Assembly (NCBI GenBank): GCA_049688015.1
Contig: JBAVJZ010000063.1
Location: 1-18,341, forward strand
Length of the DNA stretch: 18,341 nt
Reading direction: 5' to 3'
Source: CSP1-8 sp049688015
GTDB taxonomy: Bacteria > Desulfobacterota > Deferrimicrobia > Deferrimicrobiales > Deferrimicrobiaceae
Of the stretch, positions 13,366 to 18,341 are shown in pieces. The translations under genes were made by a program, and so were the position numbers. The notes under the pieces are model-generated. The model was not told the DNA's origin. It saw nothing but the letters and a program-made list of their open reading frames with translations, and ran no database searches. Positions within the stretch are counted from its first letter, which is position 1; each line of letters starts with the position of its first letter.

Positions 13366-15342
13366 CTACAGCACCCGGACGGGCATGATGATCATCGGCA
13401 GCCCGTGGAAGACGAGTTTTCTCTGCGCGAGAAACGCCGTCTGGTTGTGAAGCACCCTCGTGATGAAGGTCTCCTCCTCGAAGACAAGCTGACCGGCGAA
13501 AAACGTGATGTTGCGGAAATCATTTGCGATTTTCGGCGCCAACCGGTCGACCACCGTTATGACGTCCGTTCCGACTTCATAACGCGCTTCGGCGTAGTAG
13601 CCGTGCCCCTTGGCGAATTCCACGTATTGCCCGAGCTGGCGTTTCAGATCCTCTCCGAGATTTTCGATCTCCTCGACCCCCTTGAACGTGCGGGAATCGA
13701 TCACACCGGCGGAGAGAAAGACGAAGTTCCGGAACATTCCCGGGAACGACCGGACCACGGAGAAAAAGACGTGCATGCCCATCCCGTTGTAGCCCGACAC
13801 CATGATGGCGGCGGTCGGACCATCCTTTCGGAGAACCGGTTCCTGTTCGGCAGGCACCGTCAGCGAGGGGAGTCCCGTCAGAAGTTCGTCCAGCCGTTGC
13901 ATGTGCCCTTCCACGTTCCGATAATGCCTCCGGATCAGGAAAGAAAGCGCGATAAAGGTCCCGGTGATCAACAGGGTCAACCATCCGCCTTCCGGGAACT
14001 TGATCATTACCGTCGCGGTCAGGATCGATGCGGTCAGGAGAACCCCGATTCCGTTCATTCCGAGCCCGAATTTCCAATCCGGCGCCGTTCTGCGTTCTCT
14101 CAGCCAGTGGACGCACATCCCGAACTGGTCGACGGTAAAGGTGAGGAACACGTTGATCGAGTACATGATGACGAGGTACTTCACGGAGCCGCCGGTGATG
14201 TACAGCATCACGATGGCCATAATCCCCATGAAATATATCCCGTACTTGGTCACCAGCCGGTCGGACAGGTGCGCGAACCGGTGGGGCATGTAGGAATCGA
14301 CCGCCATGCTCGAGAGGACCTGTGGCCCTCCGAGGAAGCCCGTCTGGGCGGCGACGAACAGCAGGGTCGCCTCCGTCACCAGCACGAACGCCACGATGAT
14401 GCTTTTGGTCCGGCCCTGCCAGATGTTGCCTGCGATCCCTTCGATCAGAGAGGCGTTGAGCGTTTTCCCGGGGATGTGTTCCACCCCGTTGAGCATGTAC
14501 CCCAGAATGATCCCGCCGGCGACGAACGAGAGCGAGAGGGCCATGTACAGGAGAGCTTTCTTCCCTGTTTTTACGCGGGGTTCCCGAAGCGTCCCCATGG
14601 CGTTGCAGACCGCCTCGATCCCCGTGTACGTTCCGGCCCCCATCGAATAGGCCCGCAGGAGAAGCACGCCCACTCCGAACAACCCCAATTCCGCCACGGC
14701 GTCGGACATGTCCCCCGACACGGTAGCGGTTACGGCGGGAAGTTCGGGCAGGTGTCTCAGGACCGAATAGAGAACGAGCGGAACGTGGCAGAAGATGAAC
14801 GCCAGGAAAATGGGGGTGAGGATTGTCACCGACTCCTTGATCCCCCTCAGGTTGAGCACGATGAGCAGGATGATGACGAAGGCGATGGACGAGAACTTGT
14901 AGGTCTGCCAGCCAAGCGGGAGGAAGCTGAATACCGCGTCGACTCCTGCCGCCACGGAGATGGTCACGGTCAGGACGTAATCGATGACCAGCGCCGACCC
15001 GGAGACGACCCCCGCCCTCTCCCCGAGCAGCTTGGCGGCGAGGATGTATCCTCCCCCCCCCATGGGGAATTTCTCGATGACCCGGGCGTAGCTGCCCGAG
15101 ATGATGAAGACGGTGATGACCGTGGCGATCGCGATGAAAATCGCCAGGGAGGTGTGTCGCCCGAGTGCGAGGAACGCCTCCTCCGGCCCGTAGGCGGAGG
15201 AGGATATCCCGTCCGCCCCGAGGCCGACCCACGCGAAGAAGGCGATCAGGGAGATCCGGTGGAAGAGTTTCGGGTCGAACAGGTCGCGGGGCGCTCCCAG
15301 GAGGAACCGCTTGGCGCGCTGAAAAAAGGATGCCATGCCCAT
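13366..15342 (-). CDS. KimA-like APC superfamily transporter
   Basis: This 658-residue inner-membrane protein has about 12 hydrophobic segments over residues 30-500 and a soluble C-terminal domain of about 150 residues. The N-terminal block AFFAWVGLGADGISSSAYGPEEAFLALG is typical of KimA-type potassium transporters and related 'APC family permeases', and KFPMGGGGYILAAKLLGE follows. KimA-type relatives import K+ with protons and can be controlled by c-di-AMP; whether that holds here is unknown. The start ATG 15342 is chosen because an upstream TTG at 15408 is actually the -35 box of a strong promoter. A GTG at 15357 overlaps the GGGGAGGG ribosome binding site. The cytochrome gene follows 55 bases downstream on the same strand. 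Confidence 0.83.
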   Translation of the reverse strand: MGMASFFQRAKRFLLGAPRDLFDPKLFHRISLIAFFAWVGLGADGISSSAYGPEEAFLALGRHTSLAIFIAIATVITVFIISGSYARVIEKFPMGGGGYILAAKLLGERAGVVSGSALVIDYVLTVTISVAAGVDAVFSFLPLGWQTYKFSSIAFVIILLIVLNLRGIKESVTILTPIFLAFIFCHVPLVLYSVLRHLPELPAVTATVSGDMSDAVAELGLFGVGVLLLRAYSMGAGTYTGIEAVCNAMGTLREPRVKTGKKALLYMALSLSFVAGGIILGYMLNGVEHIPGKTLNASLIEGIAGNIWQGRTKSIIVAFVLVTEATLLFVAAQTGFLGGPQVLSSMAVDSYMPHRFAHLSDRLVTKYGIYFMGIMAIVMLYITGGSVKYLVIMYSINVFLTFTVDQFGMCVHWLRERRTAPDWKFGLGMNGIGVLLTASILTATVMIKFPEGGWLTLLITGTFIALSFLIRRHYRNVEGHMQRLDELLTGLPSLTVPAEQEPVLRKDGPTAAIMVSGYNGMGMHVFFSVVRSFPGMFRNFVFLSAGVIDSRTFKGVEEIENLGEDLKRQLGQYVEFAKGHGYYAEARYEVGTDVITVVDRLAPKIANDFRNITFFAGQLVFEEETFITRVLHNQTAFLAQRKLVFHGLPMIIMPVRVL

Positions 15343-15379
15343 ATCGCTTAGCGCCACCCTCCCCAATCGACAAAGCCTA

Positions 15380-15408
15380 ATGATATTCGGCCCGGTTTCC
15401 CCCGTCAA
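15380..15408 (-). promoter_or_regulatory. Near-consensus sigma70 promoter for the KimA-like gene
   Basis: On the minus strand TTGACG (15408-15403), a 17-base spacer and TATCAT (15385-15380) give an almost consensus promoter. Transcription would start near 15373, just ahead of the ribosome binding site GGGGAGGG (15364-15357). Confidence 0.75.
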
Positions 15409-15425
15409 ACCATCAAAAAAAACGA

Positions 15426-15444
15426 AAGAGGCCCGCGGCCTCTT
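15426..15444 (-). terminator. Second of two tandem terminators
   Basis: On the minus strand AAGAGGCC and GGCCTCTT form an 8-bp stem with a 3-base loop, followed by TCG and eight T. It is a backup to the hairpin just upstream and separates the GNAT unit from the KimA-like promoter. Confidence 0.8.
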
Positions 15445-15479
15445 AAAAAAAATAGGGGGCCGTTGTCCTTGCGGCCCCC
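15445..15479 (-). terminator. First of two tandem terminators, after the GNAT gene
   Basis: On the minus strand GGGGGCCG (15479-15472) and CGGCCCCC (15462-15455) form a perfect 8-bp stem with a 9-base loop, followed by TA and a run of eight T (15452-15445). This is a textbook intrinsic terminator. Confidence 0.9.
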
Positions 15480-15560
15480 GATCCGGTTAGGGTTGACTGA
15501 CTCCCTACCATCCTTTGATGACGGTATCGGCCAACCGGGCGCGAAACTTTAGAAAAAACG

Positions 15561-16139
15561 TCACGGAGGAAAAGAAAGCGTTCCCCGTCCGGAATCCCCC
15601 ATGGAGTAGAGCAACACGACGAGGTTGTGGAATCTCCCCTCCTGATCGTTCACGAAGTTCCGTAAAAAGACCACGCGCTCGAATCCCATCTTTTCGAAAG
15701 CCCGTATGGCGGCCTGTTGCTCTTCGATCACCTCCGCCAGGAGATAGTGCAGGGCGGCCTTCTCCCCCAGATGCCGTATCTCCCGGAGCATCGCCGTCCC
15801 GAGGCCCCGGTGACGGAAATCCGGCGCGATCTGGATCCGGACCGTCCCGACGCGCTGCTTCCAGCCGTTCCGGTTCCGGTGAAGGGTCGCATCCCCCACC
15901 ACCCGTCCCTCCTCGAGGGCAAGAACGGGAAGCACCGAATCGTATTCGAGATGTTCCGCCCACCGTTCGACCACTTCCTTCCGGGTTACGTCCTCCCGGA
16001 AGTACATCTTGTCCTCCGGGGGGATCCGGCGGAGAAAATCCCAGAGCCGGTCCACGTCCTCCCGCACCATCGGGCGGAGGGTGAGCCGTGCTCCGTCGCG
16101 GAGGGTGATTTCCCTCGGGTATCGTTCGAGCGTTATCAT
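15561..16139 (-). CDS. GNAT-family N-acetyltransferase
   Basis: The 192-residue product starts at ATG 16139 behind a GGAGG ribosome binding site. It follows the GNAT layout: TLRPMVREDVDRLWDFLRRIP at the N-terminus, then RVVGDATLHRNRNGWKQRVGTVRIQIAPDFRHRGLGTAML. The last part is motif A with the acetyl-CoA-binding R-G-L-G-T loop (residues 111-115), and AAIRAFEKMGFERV is motif B. The acceptor is unknown; this subgroup contains protein lysine and small-molecule acetyltransferases. It is 28 bases downstream of the zinc-ribbon protein gene on the same strand, probably one transcript, and is followed by tandem terminators. A longer frame from 16370 reads into the upstream gene in another frame. Confidence 0.88.
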   Translation of the reverse strand: MITLERYPREITLRDGARLTLRPMVREDVDRLWDFLRRIPPEDKMYFREDVTRKEVVERWAEHLEYDSVLPVLALEEGRVVGDATLHRNRNGWKQRVGTVRIQIAPDFRHRGLGTAMLREIRHLGEKAALHYLLAEVIEEQQAAIRAFEKMGFERVVFLRNFVNDQEGRFHNLVVLLYSMGDSGRGTLSFPP

Positions 16140-16167
16140 CGGCTTCCTCCCCCGGTTCCTGTGCCGC

Positions 16168-16650
16168 TTACCACTCTTCCTTGAACGGCACTTCCGCCGC
16201 GTCGTACCATTTCGCAAATTCCATGGGGTCGTGGGGGGGCAGACCCTCCCCGTGCAGCAGGTCGTCGATCGCGGTGTGCGCGTAGGAAAGTGCGTGGTCG
16301 AGGAACCGGAGGGCGTCCGAAGATTCCGCATCGGGATTTCCCGCCTCGAGCGCCTCGATCGCCTTGCCAAGGTCGCGCCGCGCCGCGGGCCGATCCTTCG
16401 TTTCGAGAACCTCGCCGATCGCCTTCAGGTGCCGCTCGATCTGATGGTAGGCCCGCCGGATATCGACCGTCGTGGCGTTCATCTTCCTCCACTTCCCGAA
16501 ATAGATCCGGTCGTGGCCCGCCTGCAGATTCGGGTATCCCCGGCCCCGGTAAGGGCACATTTCCTTTCCGTCCGAGTCCTTTATCGCCTCATGGGAATCG
16601 TAGACAAGATCCGCCCCGCAGGCGGGGCAGGACATCCGGGAAATTGGCAT
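16168..16650 (-). CDS. Zinc-ribbon-like protein of unknown function
   Basis: From ATG 16650 the product is 160 residues. The N-terminal MSCPACGADLVYDS with Cys8 and Cys11 is half a zinc ribbon; the second half, MCPYRGRGYPN, keeps only Cys32, having Arg35 where a second cysteine would be. The rest is helical: VDIRRAYHQIERHLKAIGEVLETK, then ALRFLDHALSYAHTAIDDLLHGEGL, a four-helix-like region with several histidines and acidic residues. I do not recognise the family. No ribosome binding site is visible, but TATAAT sits 6 bases upstream of the ATG, so the mRNA may be leaderless. It appears to form an operon with the GNAT gene. Confidence 0.72.
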   Translation of the reverse strand: MPISRMSCPACGADLVYDSHEAIKDSDGKEMCPYRGRGYPNLQAGHDRIYFGKWRKMNATTVDIRRAYHQIERHLKAIGEVLETKDRPAARRDLGKAIEALEAGNPDAESSDALRFLDHALSYAHTAIDDLLHGEGLPPHDPMEFAKWYDAAEVPFKEEW

Positions 16651-16656
16651 GGCAGA

Positions 16657-16662
16657 ATTATA
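16657..16662 (-). promoter_or_regulatory. Consensus -10 box directly ahead of the zinc-ribbon gene
   Basis: TATAAT on the minus strand (16662-16657) ends 6 bases before the ATG at 16650. No good -35 box is placed 16-18 bases further up, the nearest (TTGTAC) being 21 away. If used, transcription would begin at or next to the start codon. Confidence 0.4.
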
Positions 16663-16736
16663 TCCCAACCGGGGCGGACCGTAGTACAAGGCTATCGTAG
16701 GAAGCCCGCGGCATTTTCCGCGAAAAGGGGGTACCC

Positions 16737-17519
16737 ATGAGCACGGTAATCGTCGAGAAGCACGGTGGCGTCGCCACGATCCGGATGAACCGGCCCGACC
16801 GGATGAACGCGTACGATTTCGAAATGGGGAAGGAGCTGCTCGACGCCGTTTCGTCCCTGGGCAACGACCCGGGCGTCCGCTGCATCGTGTTCACCGGGTC
16901 CGGAAGGGCCTTCTCGGGCGGCGGCAACGTGGGGATGATGGAATCCTTCCGGGGGGAGGCCGACGAGAACTTCCTGGAGCTCATGGTCCGGCTGCACGCC
17001 TTCATCGCGTCCCTCAGGCGAGTCCCCAAGCCCGTCCTTTCGGCGGTCAACGGCGTCGCGGCAGGAGCGGGGTTCTCCATGGCGCTGGCCGGCGATCTCG
17101 TGGTCGCCGCGAAGTCGGCACGCTTCACGCTCGCCTACCAGAACATCGGGCTCTCCCCGGACGGCGGGGCCACCTTTTTCCTCGCCCGGGCCGTCGGAAC
17201 CCAGCGGGCGATGGAACTCACCCTGACCGGTAGGACGCTCACCGCGGAAGAGGCGGCCGCGTGGGGGCTCGTCCAGCGGGTCCTTCCCGACGACTCGTTC
17301 GAAGCAGGGACGGCGGAACTGGCGGAGCGCATCGCCTCCGGCCCCACTCTCGCCTTCGCGAGGGCGAAGGAGCTGTACAACCGGGCACTGTGCCAGCCGC
17401 TGGAAGCACAGCTCGAGGACGAGCGCCAGCGGGTCGCCGCGTCCGCCCGGACCGGGGACTTCCGCGAGGGAGTGCGGGCGTTTCTCGAGAAGCGGCCGCC
17501 CGCTTTCCGGGGAGAGTAG
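16737..17519 (+). CDS. Enoyl-CoA hydratase/isomerase family protein
   Basis: This 260-residue crotonase-fold protein starts at ATG with the ribosome binding site AAAAGGGGG. Family marks are FSGGGN (60-64) and GVAAGAGFSMALAGD (107-120), which form the acyl-CoA oxyanion hole, and a normal length. By alignment with rat enoyl-CoA hydratase from memory, the catalytic glutamates 144 and 164 correspond to Ser114 and Tyr134 here, while SPDGG (Asp142) resembles the catalytic aspartate of PaaG-type isomerases. This favours a double-bond isomerase (PaaG-like) over a hydratase. It stands apart from other acyl-CoA genes; the only possible relative nearby is the distant thioesterase. Confidence 0.88.
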   Translation: MSTVIVEKHGGVATIRMNRPDRMNAYDFEMGKELLDAVSSLGNDPGVRCIVFTGSGRAFSGGGNVGMMESFRGEADENFLELMVRLHAFIASLRRVPKPVLSAVNGVAAGAGFSMALAGDLVVAAKSARFTLAYQNIGLSPDGGATFFLARAVGTQRAMELTLTGRTLTAEEAAAWGLVQRVLPDDSFEAGTAELAERIASGPTLAFARAKELYNRALCQPLEAQLEDERQRVAASARTGDFREGVRAFLEKRPPAFRGE

Positions 17520-17548
17520 CAACCTCCTTTCCCGCACCCCCTTGACCC

Positions 17549-17582
17549 GCCCATATAGGTATGTCAACATACCCATATGGGC
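17549..17582. promoter_or_regulatory. Long palindrome over the lexA promoter and start codon
   Basis: Two 15-base arms (17549-17563 and 17568-17582) around TCAA match at 14 of 15 positions. The core is GGTATG-TCAA-CATACC (17558-17573). A TTGACC (17542-17547) lies just upstream as a possible -35. The right arm contains the lexA ATG (17577), so bound repressor would block initiation of the lexA transcript. This is the probable LexA operator by position. Confidence 0.72.
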
Positions 17583-18188
17583 AGGCCGCTGACCGCCAGG
17601 CAACGCAGGGTTCTCACGTTCCTGCGGGAGTTCGTTCTCTCCCGCTCCTTCGCCCCCACCGCGAGGGAAGTGGCGGACCGCTTCGGGATTGCAGAGAAAA
17701 ACGCCTTTTATTACATGAAGTTGCTTGAAAGAAAGGGATACCTCCGCCGCCACCGGAAATCCCCCCGCCGGATCGAGTTTCTCGGGGAGGCGGCGCTTCC
17801 TTCCCCCTTGCGCGTTCCGGTGCTGGGACGGGTGCCCGCCGGAAGCCCCCGGGAGGCGATCGAACTCGCCGAGGAGGAACTCCTCCTGGATCCTTCGCTG
17901 GCCGGCGAGGGGGAAATCTTCTCCCTCCGCGTAAAAGGGGACAGCATGGAGGGGGCACACATCTGCGAGGGGGACTACGTCCTCGTACGGGCGCAGGAGA
18001 CCGCCGAGGACGGGGAGATCGTAGTCGCCGTCGTCGACGGGGAGGCCACGGTCAAACGGATCCGCCGTCGCAACGGAGGAGTCCGCCTCGAGCCCGCCAA
18101 CCCCGCCTATGCCCCCCTCGACGTGCCGGACGGCTTCCCGTCCTTCCGGATCGCGGGGAAAGTCGTCGGCATTTTCCGGAAATTGTAG
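17577..18188 (+). CDS. lexA: LexA SOS-response repressor
   Basis: This 203-residue repressor protease has an N-terminal winged helix (LTARQRRVLTFLREFV, then APTAREVADRFGIAEKNAFYYMKLLERKGYL) and a C-terminal S24 peptidase domain. The self-cleavage site is Ala88-Gly89 in GRVPAGSP, the catalytic Ser123 is in VKGDSM and Lys160 in ATVKRI. All three are offset by exactly 4 from E. coli LexA (84-85, 119, 156). RecA-stimulated cleavage is therefore expected. The recognition helix region (IAEKNAFYYMKLLER) differs from the E. coli FRSPNAAEEHLKAL type, so a different SOS box is likely. There is no Shine-Dalgarno sequence before the ATG. It is followed after 17 bases by a partial gene with a good ribosome binding site. 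Confidence 0.93.
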   Translation: MGRPLTARQRRVLTFLREFVLSRSFAPTAREVADRFGIAEKNAFYYMKLLERKGYLRRHRKSPRRIEFLGEAALPSPLRVPVLGRVPAGSPREAIELAEEELLLDPSLAGEGEIFSLRVKGDSMEGAHICEGDYVLVRAQETAEDGEIVVAVVDGEATVKRIRRRNGGVRLEPANPAYAPLDVPDGFPSFRIAGKVVGIFRKL

Positions 18189-18205
18189 GAACGAAGGAGC
18201 CCGCC

Positions 18206-18341
18206 TTGCCTGGTCGCGCGCCCCATACGCCGGTCGTCTTCCCCGCCGTCACGGACATCGAGCGCGCCTCCGCTCTTTGCCTGCGCCCCGCGCCGGGCAA
18301 GCTCGCCGGCTTTTTCGGGACGGGCGCCCACCGGCTGGCGC
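18206..18341 (+). CDS. 5' end of an unrecognised gene downstream of lexA
   Basis: A TTG at 18206 has the ribosome binding site GAAGGAG (18193-18199) 6 bases upstream and stays open to the window edge (45 codons): MPGRAPHTPVVFPAVTDIER, then ASALCLRPAPGKLAGFFGTG. Its position 17 bases after lexA suggests co-transcription and possible damage control. I do not recognise the protein, and a partner in DNA repair is only a guess from position. Confidence 0.55.
   Translation, partial: MPGRAPHTPVVFPAVTDIERASALCLRPAPGKLAGFFGTGAHRLA

Noticed and set aside
13309..15351. 680-residue plus-strand open frame opposite the KimA-like gene
   Set aside because: It mirrors the transporter gene. Its translation is rich in His, Asp, Glu and Arg with no domain, while the minus strand encodes a clear membrane transporter with promoter and ribosome binding site.
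15505..15963. 152-residue minus-strand frame overlapping the GNAT gene
   Set aside because: Out-of-frame shadow of the acetyltransferase with low-complexity composition and no ribosome binding site.

Overview
The window is GC-rich bacterial chromosome with short intergenic gaps, many start/stop overlaps and frequent GTG/TTG starts. A tetraheme c-type cytochrome, a PA2778/PA2779-type protein set, HAMP-type membrane proteins and an outer-membrane SphA-like channel suggest a Gram-negative Desulfobacterota ('Deltaproteobacteria', for example Deferrimicrobium- or Geobacter-like) organism. That placement is inference from gene content; no rRNA or other phylogenetic marker is present. I found no tRNA, rRNA or CRISPR array.

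Left part (1-2392): the 5' end of a SAM methyltransferase gene leaves the window on the minus strand. It is divergent from an outer-membrane channel of the SphA/phenol-MetA-deg type (287-1213), which ends at a strong hairpin. Two minus-strand exported proteins of unknown role follow (a 106-residue protein and a CARDB/Ig-like protein). Zinc block (2345-5368): two overlapping TTGCAA palindromes cover a sigma70-like promoter ahead of a Fur/Zur-family regulator. The regulator overlaps znuA, znuC and znuB in turn, giving a zur-znuACB operon that probably represses itself.

Envelope and stress block (5494-8236): a minus-strand pair (DUF948-like and YtxH proteins) is divergent from an ECF sigma factor and its membrane-anchored zinc-finger anti-sigma partner. 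The anti-sigma protein has three copies of a 38-residue repeat in its periplasmic linker. An ECF-type promoter precedes the sigma gene.

Long minus-strand run (8295-13310), in transcription order: tetraheme cytochrome c, two HAMP-type membrane proteins without an output domain (all overlapping by 4 bases), a PA2779-like protein, a C39-like lipoprotein peptidase, a TPR lipoprotein, a TIGR01212-type radical SAM protein, a 165-bp palindromic MITE-like element with TA flanks, and a hotdog thioesterase. Upstream on the same strand is a KimA-like APC transporter (13366-15342) with its own near-consensus promoter. It is insulated by tandem terminators from a further minus-strand pair (degenerate zinc-ribbon protein, then GNAT acetyltransferase).

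Right end (16737-18341): an enoyl-CoA hydratase/isomerase family gene, then lexA, whose start codon lies inside a long palindrome, and the 5' end of an unrecognised gene that probably shares the lexA transcript.

The least explained parts are the cytochrome-HAMP-HAMP module, the palindromic element whose edge supplies the radical SAM stop codon, and the palindromes over the zur and lexA starts.
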